DNA of 64,000 bases from Bacterioplanoides pacificum (GTDB lineage Bacteria > Pseudomonadota > Gammaproteobacteria > Pseudomonadales > Oceanobacteraceae), in NCBI RefSeq assembly GCF_042648445.1, contig NZ_JBHRYB010000015.1, forward strand, positions 62,001 to 126,000. The letters run 5' to 3'. The position numbers and the translations under genes are program-made. Each line of letters starts with the position of its first letter. Position 1 is the first letter of the stretch. Below the pieces are notes generated by a model, which saw only the letters and a program-made list of their open reading frames with translations, had not been told where the DNA came from and ran no database searches. Positions 53,524 to 62,183 of this stretch are shown in pieces.

Positions 53524-55797
53524 ATGAGTTTCGATGCAGATGAAGAAATACTCCAGGACTTTCTGGTTGAGGCCGGAGAAATTCTGGAATTGCTCTCCGA
53601 GCAGCTCGTCGATCTTGAGCAACGCCCCGATGATAATGATTTACTGAATGCAATTTTCCGGGGATTCCACACCGTTAAAGGCGGCGCTGGCTTTCTGCAG
53701 CTTAATCCTTTAGTGGACTGCTGCCATGCAGCGGAAAATGTATTTGATACGCTGCGTAATGGTAATCGCGGTGTTAACCCAGACTTAATGGATGTGGTTT
53801 TACAGGCACTCGACAGCGTTAATGAAATGTTCGAGAGTGTGCGTTCAGGTGTTGAGCCGGAATCAGCGGATCCGGCGCTGATCGAGCGTCTGCATCAGCT
53901 GGCATTGCCGGTCAGTGCCGATGAAGCACCAGCCGCCGACCCCGTCAGTGAAACCCCGGTTAGTGAGCCAGAAGCGGTTCCTCCGTCGGTGGTGGAATCC
54001 CCTGCTGCAGAAGACTCCGGTGATATTACCGATGATGAGTTTGAGCAATTGCTTGATGCGCTGGATGACAATACTGATGCCCCGGCTCCGACAGCGCCGG
54101 AAACTGATTCCGGTGCCGAACTCTTTGACGACAATGATGATTTTATTGATGTCAGCTCCTCCAGTGATGACGGAGAGGATGATGAAATTACCGAAGAAGA
54201 GTTTGAAGCGCTGCTTGATCAGATTCATGGTAAAGGTAAACACGTCAGTGCGTCGGACGTGCAGCAGGAAAGCAGCACAGCTGACGCTGGTGAAACAGCA
54301 ACCGGCAGTGTGGCCCCGGCAACACCTGACGGTGGTGATGATCTGATCACCGACTCAGAATTCGAAGAGTTACTGGATCGGTTGCACGGTAAAGGGAAGC
54401 ATTCAGCGACCACGTCCGCTGAACCGGCGGCGGCAGCACCAGCAACAGAAACACCTGCAGTCGAGAAACCAGCAGTCGAGAAACCAGCTGCTGCCCAACC
54501 CCCTGCCCAGCCTAAGCCAGAACCCCAGCCTCCGGCAAAACCTGCTGCAGCGGTTGCTAAAGAAGCACCAAAGCCCGCCGCCAAACGTCCGCCTGAAAAA
54601 GAACACGCTCCGGCTGCGGAAACGACGGTCAGGGTTGATACCAAACGCCTTGACGACATTATGAACATGGTGGGGGAGCTGGTTCTGGTGCGTAACCGTC
54701 TGGTGCGTCTGGGGCTGGAAAGTAATGATGAATCGATGGCTAAGGCCGTTGCCAATCTGGATGTTGTCACGGGTGATTTACAGGCCTCCGTGATGAAAAC
54801 CCGGATGCAGCCGATCAAAAAAGTATTCGGCCGTTTCCCCCGGGTTGTACGGGATCTGGCTCGTCAGTTGAAAAAAGAAATCAATCTCGAATTACGCGGT
54901 GAAGAAACCGATCTGGATAAAAATCTGGTCGAGGCGTTGGCTGATCCTTTGGTTCACTTAGTGCGTAATGCTGTCGATCATGGTGTGGAAATGCCGGATC
55001 AGCGGGAGCAGGATGGTAAGCCCAGAGTTGGTACCGTTGTGCTTTCGGCAGAGCAGGAAGGGGATCACATTCTGTTGATCATTCAGGATGATGGCGGTGG
55101 TATGGATGCTGAAGTATTACGCCGTAAGGCGGTGGAAAAAGGTCTGATGGACCAGGACGCCGCGGATCGCCTGACCGAAAACGAATGTTATAACCTGATT
55201 TTTGCTCCGGGTTTCTCCACTAAAGAGCAGATTTCTGACGTGTCCGGTCGTGGTGTGGGGATGGATGTGGTGAAAACCAAAATCACCCAGCTTAACGGCA
55301 CCATTAATATTGAATCCAAAATGGGGGTTGGCACCGGTATCCGTATTAAGGTACCGCTGACGCTGGCGATTATGCCAACTCTGATGGTGATGCTGAAAGA
55401 TCAGGCTTTTGCCTTCCCGTTAGTCAGCGTTAATGAAATATTCCACCTGGATCTGACCCAAACCAATATTGTTGATGGTCAGGAAGTGGTGGTTGTGCGT
55501 GAAAAACCGATTCCATTGTTCCACCTCAAACGCTGGCTGGTGCATGGTGAAGAACATGCCAGGGCAGATGAAACGGCCCACGTCGTGGTGGTCTCGGTCG
55601 GAACAAAACGTGTGGGATTTGTGGTTGATCAGTTGATCGGACAGGAAGAAGTGGTGATTAAACCGCTGGGGAAAATGCTGCACGGTACCGCAGGAATGGC
55701 GGGTGCAACGATCACTGGTGACGGTCGGATTGCCCTGATTCTCGATATACCGAGCATGCTGAACCATTATTCCTCAAAGCAGGTTTCTGCGGCCTGA
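53524..55797 (+). CDS. cheA: Flagellar chemotaxis histidine kinase CheA with repeat-containing linker
   Basis: 757 aa. P1/Hpt with phospho-His in FRGFHTVKGGAGFLQL (about 44-59). Between P1 and the dimerisation domain lies a 260-residue acidic/Pro-Ala linker without a recognisable P2; it carries three copies of a motif ITDDEFEQLLDAL, ITEEEFEALLDQIHGKGKH and ITDSEFEELLDRLHGKGKH (near residues 168, 222 and 274). Then dimer domain (about 370-430), HATPase (LVRNAVDHGVE, DDGGGMDAE, SGRGVGMDVV) and CheW-like domain (about 615-750). A comparable linker in Vibrio (LID domain) binds ParP, encoded at 59544. Main motor kinase. Confidence 0.96.
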   Translation: MSFDADEEILQDFLVEAGEILELLSEQLVDLEQRPDDNDLLNAIFRGFHTVKGGAGFLQLNPLVDCCHAAENVFDTLRNGNRGVNPDLMDVVLQALDSVNEMFESVRSGVEPESADPALIERLHQLALPVSADEAPAADPVSETPVSEPEAVPPSVVESPAAEDSGDITDDEFEQLLDALDDNTDAPAPTAPETDSGAELFDDNDDFIDVSSSSDDGEDDEITEEEFEALLDQIHGKGKHVSASDVQQESSTADAGETATGSVAPATPDGGDDLITDSEFEELLDRLHGKGKHSATTSAEPAAAAPATETPAVEKPAVEKPAAAQPPAQPKPEPQPPAKPAAAVAKEAPKPAAKRPPEKEHAPAAETTVRVDTKRLDDIMNMVGELVLVRNRLVRLGLESNDESMAKAVANLDVVTGDLQASVMKTRMQPIKKVFGRFPRVVRDLARQLKKEINLELRGEETDLDKNLVEALADPLVHLVRNAVDHGVEMPDQREQDGKPRVGTVVLSAEQEGDHILLIIQDDGGGMDAEVLRRKAVEKGLMDQDAADRLTENECYNLIFAPGFSTKEQISDVSGRGVGMDVVKTKITQLNGTINIESKMGVGTGIRIKVPLTLAIMPTLMVMLKDQAFAFPLVSVNEIFHLDLTQTNIVDGQEVVVVREKPIPLFHLKRWLVHGEEHARADETAHVVVVSVGTKRVGFVVDQLIGQEEVVIKPLGKMLHGTAGMAGATITGDGRIALILDIPSMLNHYSSKQVSAA

Positions 55798-55816
55798 TTT
55801 ATACAAGGGGAACTGA

Positions 55817-56836
55817 GTGAGTATTCGTGTTCTGGTGGTAGACGATTCCGGATTTTTCCGGCGTCGTGTTGCTGAGATTATTAATGGCGATGGCCGCATG
55901 GAAGTGGTGGGCTCGGCAGCCAATGGCCGTGAGGCGGTAGAAATGAACGCCAGCCTGCAGCCGGACGTCATCACGATGGATTATGAGATGCCGGTCATGG
56001 ATGGTATCACCGCTGTGCGGACCATTATGCAGCAGCGACCGGTGCCAATCCTGATGTTTTCTTCACTGACATTTGAGGGTGCCCGGGTCACTCTGGATGC
56101 ACTGGATGCCGGTGCTGTCGATTTTTTATCGAAAAATTTTGATGCCATTGCCAAAGGCACAACCGAAATCCGTAAAACCCTGACCGATAAAATTGCCGCC
56201 GTGGCCCGCAAGCAAAGCCGGGTTGTAACTGCACCTGCGCCACGTCGTACCGAACAGCGCAGTCTGAATAAGACTGAGCTGGTGATGATTGGTACTTCAA
56301 CCGGCGGGCCTGCGGCATTACAGACTCTGTTTAAAAGTATTCCCGGCAGCTTCCGGACACCGATTGTGATTGTCCAGCATATGCCGGGTTCCTTCACCAA
56401 AGCGTTTGCTGAGCGACTTAATGGTATGAGTCCGCTTACCGTTAAAGAGGCGGCAGAAGGTGACGTGCTGAAGCCGGGCCATGTCTATGTTGCACCGGGT
56501 GGTATGCAGCTGATGGTGGATAAACGCGGTGGTGGTTCCATTCATATTCATGAAAGTGATCAGCGGGTGAATTATCGCCCCAGCGTTGATATTGCATTTG
56601 CTTCAGCGGCAAAACATTTTGGCCGCAGTACGCTGGCCGTGGTGCTGACGGGTATGGGAGCTGATGGCAAAGAGGGCGCGAAACTGCTGAAAAAATCCGG
56701 CTCGGTTGTCTGGGCCCAGGATGAAGAGTCGAGTGTGATTTTTGGTATGCCGCTGGCGGTGATTAAAGAAGGACTGAATGATGAAGTCCTGGCACTTAAT
56801 GACATTGGCCCGAGGTTAGCGAAAGAACTCGGCTAA
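55817..56836 (+). CDS. cheB: Flagellar chemotaxis methylesterase CheB
   Basis: 339 aa from GTG 55817, with AAGGGG 7 bases before. Receiver phosphoacceptor in VITMDYEMPVMDG, methylesterase Ser in MIGTSTGGPAAL (about 160), His in VQHMPGSFTKAF and Asp in VVLTGMGADGKEG. It has no cheR next to it; the only cheR in the window is in the other module. Followed 21 bases later by motC. Confidence 0.96.
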   Translation: MSIRVLVVDDSGFFRRRVAEIINGDGRMEVVGSAANGREAVEMNASLQPDVITMDYEMPVMDGITAVRTIMQQRPVPILMFSSLTFEGARVTLDALDAGAVDFLSKNFDAIAKGTTEIRKTLTDKIAAVARKQSRVVTAPAPRRTEQRSLNKTELVMIGTSTGGPAALQTLFKSIPGSFRTPIVIVQHMPGSFTKAFAERLNGMSPLTVKEAAEGDVLKPGHVYVAPGGMQLMVDKRGGGSIHIHESDQRVNYRPSVDIAFASAAKHFGRSTLAVVLTGMGADGKEGAKLLKKSGSVVWAQDEESSVIFGMPLAVIKEGLNDEVLALNDIGPRLAKELG

Positions 56837-56857
56837 CGTCAGGTTGAGGAGGGTGGC

Positions 56858-57598
56858 ATGGATCGCTGGAGTCTTGTGGTTGTTTTGCTGGCACTGGCAG
56901 CAGTTGTCTCTGGTCATCTTCTGGAAGGTGGCAGTCTGTCTTTATTGTGGAACCCGGCAGCGGCTTTGATTGTCTTCGGTGGCAGTCTGCTGGCGGCCTG
57001 TGCACAGATTCCGCTGTCGTATTTTCGTCCGCTTTTGCAATTATTGGGCTGGCTGATTGTGCCGCCCGTATTGTCGTTCGATGGCCTGGTCAACAAGCTG
57101 GTGACCTGTGGTCATGCGTTACGCCGCGACGGTGTGCTGGCTCTGGAAAAACTCGCCAATATTGAAAATGATGTGGTCTTCCGTAAAGCCCTGATGCTGC
57201 TGGCTGACGGTTATGATGATGACACCACACGGGAAACCATGGAGCTGGAACTGAATACTCTTGAGCAACGGGATCTCGACCTGGTGGGGGTGTTAGATAA
57301 TCTGGCGGGTTATCTGCCGACGTTAGGGATTGTTGGTGCTGTGCTGGGGTTAATGCAGGTGTTGTCGAATATTCAGCAACCTGATGCCCTGGCCCAGGGA
57401 ATTGCGACTGCCTTTGTGGCGACCTTTTATGGGGTCGCCGCTGCCAATCTGGTGGTGATACCGCTGGCGAATACACTGCGTCAGCATATTGCCATTCGTC
57501 GTCGTTATTACGATGCTATGTTACTGGGGCTGTTGTCTGTACGTCAGGGTGTTAATCCGGCATCGCTGCGCTTTCGGCTGCAGGGCGTGGTGATATGA
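56858..57598 (+). CDS. motC: Flagellar stator protein MotC (MotA family)
   Basis: 246 aa. Proton-channel subunit of the MotA/TolQ/ExbB family with four membrane segments (about 5-22, 30-50, 148-172, 182-205). The middle cytoplasmic domain has the charged block RRDGVLALEKLANIENDVVF. A conserved Pro and the LPTLGIVGAVLGLMQVL segment mark MotA. It overlaps motD by 4 bases (ATGA). P. aeruginosa uses the second stator MotCD for swarming; MotAB is not in this window. Confidence 0.95.
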   Translation: MDRWSLVVVLLALAAVVSGHLLEGGSLSLLWNPAAALIVFGGSLLAACAQIPLSYFRPLLQLLGWLIVPPVLSFDGLVNKLVTCGHALRRDGVLALEKLANIENDVVFRKALMLLADGYDDDTTRETMELELNTLEQRDLDLVGVLDNLAGYLPTLGIVGAVLGLMQVLSNIQQPDALAQGIATAFVATFYGVAAANLVVIPLANTLRQHIAIRRRYYDAMLLGLLSVRQGVNPASLRFRLQGVVI

Positions 57599-58284
57599 AA
57601 CACCGCAACGGGCCGGATCCTCATCGCTGGCTGGTGTCATACGCCGATTATATGACGCTGCTGTGTGCTTTTTTTATCATGTTATATGCGTTGCAGCTGA
57701 TTGATGAGGAAGAGGGCGCGGCTATCCGCTCTGAAATTGAAGCGGTATTTTCCAATAACTCACCGTCAACGATACCAACGCCAGACAACCCATCAGCCAG
57801 ATTGCAGCAGCACAACGGCTTGTTACCTCTGTTAGCGGATATTCGTCAGGTTTCTCAATTTATTCAGGAAACGGACGATATAGAAGTCAGAGGAGAGCAA
57901 GACTGGATCAGTGTGTCGCTGAATGCTGATTTATTGTTCGCTCGCGGAGAGACCCGGATCAGAGACCAGGCTTTGCCGCTGATAGAGGCGATTGCCGGCC
58001 ACCTGCGTTCCTGGCCGTACCCGCTGAACGTCCAGGGGCATAGTGATGATGTGCCGGCCAGAGGGATCAGTAACTGGGAAATTTCGGCCCTGCGTGCGGC
58101 GTCCGTTGTTCAGAATCTGGCGCTATATGGTGTTGCACCGCAAAGAATGGCGGCTATGGGGATGTCACACTATCATCCAGTAGACAGTGGTGAGTCTGAA
58201 GCCGCAAAAGCGCGCAACCGCCGGGTGGTGATTTATATGACCCAGGGAGCACAACAGATCCCCTGGTCGCGGCCTGCGCAATAA
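57595..58284 (+). CDS. motD: Flagellar stator protein MotD (MotB family)
   Basis: 229 aa. One membrane segment with the channel Asp in WLVSYADYMTLLCAFFIMLY (about 12-31; Asp17). The periplasmic OmpA/MotB peptidoglycan-binding domain (about 95-220) has NVQGHSDDVPARGISNWEIS and a terminal RRVVIYM. Proton binding via Asp is likely, so a proton-driven stator. Overlaps motC by ATGA. Confidence 0.95.
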   Translation: MKHRNGPDPHRWLVSYADYMTLLCAFFIMLYALQLIDEEEGAAIRSEIEAVFSNNSPSTIPTPDNPSARLQQHNGLLPLLADIRQVSQFIQETDDIEVRGEQDWISVSLNADLLFARGETRIRDQALPLIEAIAGHLRSWPYPLNVQGHSDDVPARGISNWEISALRAASVVQNLALYGVAPQRMAAMGMSHYHPVDSGESEAAKARNRRVVIYMTQGAQQIPWSRPAQ

Positions 58285-58319
58285 ATTGACACGATTTTTG
58301 CTTCCTCATCTTACGTAAA

Positions 58320-58355
58320 TGCCACGTTGCTGCCCTGCGGGCGGTAACAGTGGCA
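58320..58355 (+). promoter_or_regulatory. Long hairpin between motD and the ParC-like gene
   Basis: A stem of 16 base pairs with one bulge: TGCCAC-GTTGCTGCCC (58320-58335), loop TGC, GGGCGGTAAC, bulged A, GTGGCA (58339-58355), including two G-T pairs. No T-run follows. It lies 28 bases before the GTG start of the next gene, so it could be an mRNA stability or translation-control element. Confidence 0.5.
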
Positions 58356-58382
58356 GCCGATCAATTGAATAAGGTGATGTAC

Positions 58383-59171
58383 GTGCGTATCTGGTCGATA
58401 GCTAATCAGAAAGGTGGTGTTGGCAAAACCACCACTGTTGTTTCCCTGGGTGGGCTGCTGGCCAGCCAGGGAAAACGGGTATTGCTGGTGGACCTGGATC
58501 CTCATGGGTCGCTGACCAGTTATTTTGGTCAGGATCCGGACAGCCTGGATCGCAGCCTTTATCATCTTTTTTTTGAACAGCGTCATAAAGATAAAAGCTT
58601 TATCCAAAGCGTACTTAAGCCAACCAGCCTGAATAACGTTGCCTTGTTGCCAGCGACCACTTCGCTGGCAACGCTGGAACGTCAGGTCAGTGGCCAGGAA
58701 GGTATGGGACTGGTGCTGGCGCGCAGCCTGGCCCAGCTCTGGGAAGAATACGATCATGTATTACTGGATACGCCGCCGATCTTAGGGGTGCTGCTGGTGA
58801 ATGCGCTGGCAGCCTGTCAGCGTCTGGTCATTCCGACCCAAACAGAACACCTGGCGCTGAAAGGTCTGGAGCGGATGGTTCACACCTTACGTATGGTGAT
58901 GCGTTCGCAAAATCGCAGCCTCCCCTACACCATTGTGCCGACCTTGTTTGATCGTCGTACCGGCGCGTCACTGACCACACTGAAAGAAATGCGGCGTAAT
59001 TATCAGGACGCCTTATGGGAGGAGGCCATTCCGGTTGACACCCGGCTACGGGATGCCAGCCATGAAGGTGTTTTCCCACATCAGCTGGATGCAGGGGGGC
59101 GTGGTGTGCGGGCCTACCGGCATTTGCTGGCCAGTCTAGAGCAGGCTGCCGCTGCGGAGGGTGGTGGATGA
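58383..59171 (+). CDS. parC: ParA-family ATPase, ParC-like chemotaxis-array positioning protein
   Basis: 262 aa from GTG 58383; AAGGTGA lies 5 bases upstream, and P. aeruginosa PA1462 starts likewise (RIWSIANQKGG). Deviant Walker A NQKGGVGKTTTVVSLGGLL (about 8-26), LLVDLDPHGSLTSYF (about 35-49) and VLLDTPPILGVLLVNAL. In Vibrio, ParC is recruited to the pole and segregates chemotaxis arrays with ParP. The position after cheA-cheB-motCD and next to ParP supports that, rather than plasmid partition. Overlaps the next gene by 4 bases. Confidence 0.9.
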   Translation: MRIWSIANQKGGVGKTTTVVSLGGLLASQGKRVLLVDLDPHGSLTSYFGQDPDSLDRSLYHLFFEQRHKDKSFIQSVLKPTSLNNVALLPATTSLATLERQVSGQEGMGLVLARSLAQLWEEYDHVLLDTPPILGVLLVNALAACQRLVIPTQTEHLALKGLERMVHTLRMVMRSQNRSLPYTIVPTLFDRRTGASLTTLKEMRRNYQDALWEEAIPVDTRLRDASHEGVFPHQLDAGGRGVRAYRHLLASLEQAAAAEGGG

Positions 59172-59551
59172 AACACAATACGGATAACCCGTTGGGCGAT
59201 TATTTTGACGAATTATTGGCACCTGTTGCCAACCAGCCAGCGGACTGGGATACCCTGCTGAGTGAGGCGGTAGCTCCTCATAAACAGCTGACGCCACCGG
59301 TGTTTTCAGCGTCCACACTGGCTGCCGGCCATGAGCTGGTGGTGTGTCAGTGGGCGGCCCAACTGAATCCGGTTGCCCGGTACAGCCAGTTTTTACTGAA
59401 TATACAGCTGGCAGCCTGTTTGCCGGATTCCCGCTTGCGGCAGACTGTGTTGCAGGCCTGTGAGGACCTGAAGCCAGCCCGGTTTGGTGTTGGCTGGAGC
59501 GGTCTGACTCATCCGGTCAGCGGCTCGGTACAGGTAGCTTGTCATGACTAG
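59168..59551 (+). CDS. Uncharacterised small protein between parC and parP
   Basis: 127 aa. The N-terminus NPLGDYFDELLAPVANQP has an acidic amphipathic motif resembling the start of ParP (VLQGYLDQLLVTA) and the EFExLLD repeats of CheA. The middle LVVCQWAAQLNPVARYSQFL and the end ARFGVGWSGLTHPV are not from any family I recognise. It has ATGA overlap with the upstream gene and an 8-base overlap with parP. It may be a degenerate or N-terminal-like paralogue of ParP. Function unknown; a link to array placement is inferred from the operon. Confidence 0.7.
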   Translation: MKHNTDNPLGDYFDELLAPVANQPADWDTLLSEAVAPHKQLTPPVFSASTLAAGHELVVCQWAAQLNPVARYSQFLLNIQLAACLPDSRLRQTVLQACEDLKPARFGVGWSGLTHPVSGSVQVACHD

Positions 59552-60251
59552 TCCGGTGGAACAAAAAACCGCTAATCAGGTGGATGATGTTCTGCAGGGA
59601 TATCTTGATCAGTTGCTGGTCACAGCCACCGAACCGTTGACGGTCGTTGCCGAAGTCAGTACGCCGACCTCGGAAGTCGCTCCCGAGGTTGTTAAAGAGG
59701 CTGTGGCCGAACCCTTGGTGAGTCTGGCACCAACCCCATCTGTCGTGTCGGCTGATAGTGCAGACAGTGACATGACAGTAGCGACAGCTGTTTCCGGTGG
59801 ACCGGATTGGCGTGCGGTACAGGGGGTGGAGTGTCTGATCTTTAAAGTGGCGGGGTTAAAACTCGCCATTCCATTAGCGGTGCTGGGTGGGGTCTATAAC
59901 CGCAGTGAGCAGATTACGCCATTATTTGGTCAGGCAAGCTGGTCGTTAGGTGTATGGCAGAGTGATGAGCAGAAGCTGACCATTGTTGATAGTGCGGCGC
60001 TGATTATGCCGGAGCGGGGTATTTCAATGGCAGAACAGGGATATGATTTTGTCATCCAACTTGATCGTTCTCCCTGGGCACTGGCCTGCCAGGAGATCTG
60101 CGATACCATGACGCTGACGCAGGAATCGATCAAGTGGCGGGGCGATTGCAGCAAGCGGCCATGGCTTGCCGGCACGGTTATTTCAGAAATGTGCGCTCTG
60201 ATTGATGTTACTAATTTGCTCGACATGCTGGAGCAAAATACCCGTTCTTAA
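59544..60251 (+). CDS. parP: CheW-domain protein, ParP-like
   Basis: 235 aa. N-terminus SPVEQKTANQVDDVLQGYLD, a Val/Ala/Glu-rich linker (about 30-85), and a CheW-like domain (about 92-230) with CLIFKVAGLKLAIPLAVLGG and the final WLAGTVISEMCALIDVTNLL. Lack of other domains and position between the ParC-like gene and cheW fit ParP, in which the C-terminal AIF domain enters arrays and the N-terminus binds ParC. Homology is inferred from domain plan and synteny. Overlaps the previous gene by 8 bases. Confidence 0.85.
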   Translation: MTSPVEQKTANQVDDVLQGYLDQLLVTATEPLTVVAEVSTPTSEVAPEVVKEAVAEPLVSLAPTPSVVSADSADSDMTVATAVSGGPDWRAVQGVECLIFKVAGLKLAIPLAVLGGVYNRSEQITPLFGQASWSLGVWQSDEQKLTIVDSAALIMPERGISMAEQGYDFVIQLDRSPWALACQEICDTMTLTQESIKWRGDCSKRPWLAGTVISEMCALIDVTNLLDMLEQNTRS

Positions 60252-60277
60252 TTTTTAAAAAAATCCGTGAAATCGGC

Positions 60278-60293
60278 TGGTACACTTTGTGCT
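60278..60293 (+). promoter_or_regulatory. Possible sigma-54 promoter for cheW
   Basis: TGGTACACTTTGTGCT: GG at 60279-60280, GC at 60291-60292, spacing exact; -24 TGGTAC and -12 GTGCT each differ by one base from the consensus. 69 bases before the cheW ATG. Confidence 0.5.
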
Positions 60294-60361
60294 GTCAACT
60301 ATAGTTAAGAAAGGTTTCAACGTGTTTTTGACGCACTGCCCTTTCTTAGCGAGGATGTTTT

Positions 60362-60844
60362 ATGTCAGCAATAGCCGGAAACAAAAGTGCAGACGATCCG
60401 GTTCTGCAGTGGGTGACATTCCGATTAGAGAACGAAACGTACGGTATCAATGTGATGCAGGTTCAGGAAGTACTGCGTTACAGTGAAATTGCACCGGTTC
60501 CGGGAGCGCCCCCTTATGTACTGGGAATTATTAATCTGCGTGGCAATGTCGTGACTGTTATCGACACGCGTCAGCGTTTTGGCTTGCCGACTTCTGATAC
60601 CACCGATCAGACCCGCATCGTGATTATCGAGGCAGAGGCGCAGGTGGTTGGCATTCTCGTGGATGCGGTGGCTGAGGTGGTTTATCTGCGTCAGTCGGAA
60701 ATCGAAACCACTCCGAATGTCGGCAATGAAGAGAGCGCCAAGTTTATTCAGGGGGTTTGTCATAAAAATGACGAATTACTGATTTTGGTGGATCTGGAAA
60801 AGTTGATGACAGATGAGGAGTGGAACGAACTTCAAGGCTTATAG
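60362..60844 (+). CDS. cheW: Flagellar chemotaxis coupling protein CheW
   Basis: 160-aa single CheW domain. Motifs NETYGINVMQVQEVLRYSEI, YVLGIINLRGNVVTVIDTRQ and AQVVGILVDAVAEVVYL are typical. SD GAGGATG is just before the ATG. Couples the receptors to CheA at 53524. Followed nine bases later by the DUF2802 gene. Confidence 0.96.
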   Translation: MSAIAGNKSADDPVLQWVTFRLENETYGINVMQVQEVLRYSEIAPVPGAPPYVLGIINLRGNVVTVIDTRQRFGLPTSDTTDQTRIVIIEAEAQVVGILVDAVAEVVYLRQSEIETTPNVGNEESAKFIQGVCHKNDELLILVDLEKLMTDEEWNELQGL

Positions 60845-60853
60845 AGGTCTGTT

Positions 60854-61228
60854 ATGGCGTCACTGACTCTGGTTCACTGGTTATTGATTGGTAATTTTTC
60901 CATGTTGCTGCTGGTAGGCGCATTTTTGTGGTCACTGAAACGACAGCAATTACAGGAACAACTCAGAGTCAGTCAGACTCTGCAGGCACTGGAAGAGGCA
61001 AACCAGGCGGTCAGTCGTAGTGCGATTGGTATGGGGCGCCGTCTGAAACAGGTTGAAGCACGTTTTCATAAGGTAGAAAAAAAGGCCATTTCGCCACAGG
61101 CCGACGACGAAACCTTTGCTCAGGCTGCACGCCTGGTTGGCTTAGGAGCAACTGCGGCCGAGTTGGTCGACAGTTGCGGTATGGCGCGCGGAGAGGCCGA
61201 ATTATTAGTCTCTCTTAAGCGGCAATAA
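60854..61228 (+). CDS. DUF2802-family membrane-anchored protein
   Basis: 124 aa. One N-terminal membrane segment (about 6-27, VHWLLIGNFSMLLLVGAFLW), a coiled coil (about 28-85), and a C-terminal HTH-like segment (ARLVGLGATAAELVDSCGMA, about 94-113). The same gene follows cheW in Pseudomonas flagellar clusters; its role is unknown. Last gene of the chemotaxis operon. No clear terminator follows. Confidence 0.85.
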   Translation: MASLTLVHWLLIGNFSMLLLVGAFLWSLKRQQLQEQLRVSQTLQALEEANQAVSRSAIGMGRRLKQVEARFHKVEKKAISPQADDETFAQAARLVGLGATAAELVDSCGMARGEAELLVSLKRQ

Positions 61229-61341
61229 AATATATTGCGCGGTATATGGGCCTTTTGTATCCGTTGTTTATAACAAAAAAATACAACCGTCCTGTCTGGC
61301 CGTTTCTATACTGAAACCTATAGCTAACGCTGGAGGTTTAT

Positions 61342-61578
61342 ATGAAAACAACAATCTCTCTGGCAGTCCTCGTTTGTATCGGACTGGTTCTGAGTACTCC
61401 GCAGCCGGCTGTGAATATTCAGCTGGCCCAGCAGATTCACAACGCCACATTTATGGAGCGCACCCCGGAATTTACCGATTTGTATATGATTCAGACGCCA
61501 GATAAAGGGCGCCTGATTACCATTTATTGCAACGCGTCATATTGTTACAAACGCAGCGGTATGACAGTGACGGTTTAA
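61342..61578 (+). CDS. Small secreted hypothetical protein
   Basis: 78 aa with a signal peptide (MKTTISLAVLVCIGLVLSTP, residues 1-20) and a short mature part with two Cys close to the end (IYCNASYCYKRS), which could form a disulphide. CTGGAGG lies about 5 bases before the ATG, a good SD. It overlaps the convergent MAPEG gene by 4 bases. No family recognised and no link to motility evident. Confidence 0.65.
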   Translation: MKTTISLAVLVCIGLVLSTPQPAVNIQLAQQIHNATFMERTPEFTDLYMIQTPDKGRLITIYCNASYCYKRSGMTVTV

Positions 61579-61958
61579 ATCACCAATCCTGCCTGAACGT
61601 ATAAGGCAATTGTACACCCTAAGGCGGCCATCCAGACCAGGCTACGCAACGATGCCTGATCGGTCAGATAACAAATGCCATACACCAGTCGCAACAGAAT
61701 AAAACTGACGGCCAGTAAGTTAATGGTTTCTGCGGCGACTCCCAGCTGATGAGCAATAATAACCCCCGCAGCAAAGGCCGGAAACGCTTCAAAACTGTTC
61801 AGTTGTGCCCAGTGAGCACGTTTGCGAAATCCCTGTTGTCCTTCGAGAAATTCGCGCGGAACATGGTTGTTATAACGCCGCCCACCAAATTTAGCGATGC
61901 CGGTAAACAGATAGGGCATTAACGCCGCGACCAGAACACACCAATACGATATTGCCAT
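61575..61958 (-). CDS. MAPEG-family membrane protein
   Basis: 127 aa, four membrane segments. Motifs GIAKFGGRRYNNHVPREFLE (about 21-40) and AQLNSFEAFPAFAAGVIIAH (about 51-70) are typical of the bacterial MAPEG group (related to eicosanoid/glutathione membrane proteins and YecN). Enzymatic role unknown. SD AGGAGA precedes the ATG. Tail-to-tail with the small secreted protein. Confidence 0.85.
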   Translation of the reverse strand: MAISYWCVLVAALMPYLFTGIAKFGGRRYNNHVPREFLEGQQGFRKRAHWAQLNSFEAFPAFAAGVIIAHQLGVAAETINLLAVSFILLRLVYGICYLTDQASLRSLVWMAALGCTIALYVQAGLVI

Positions 61959-62183
61959 TACTTTCTCCTGACAGAGCCATGCACAGGTAATGTGCGATCA
62001 ATAAAAGCGCTCACTATACTGAGCTCTGAAGGACATGACAGGTGTCAAAACCGCCATTTAAGCCGGCGATTGTCACGCCTGATGTGATAACTTTTACCTG
62101 CAACGGCTTGTTTGATATTTTACAGACTTTCGCTCGTATTGATTTGCGGATAAATCTGCCGGGTTGGTGGTTCGGATTGGTCA

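Noticed and set aside
58383..59171. ParA-family gene as a plasmid partition or integrated-plasmid marker
   Set aside because: No parB or parS-like sequence is near, and the chemotaxis neighbours match the ParC/ParP arrangement.
59168..60251. The two overlapping genes as one parP broken by a frameshift
   Set aside because: Each frame has its own ATG at an operon-type overlap, and the downstream gene has a complete ParP-like N-terminus and CheW domain.
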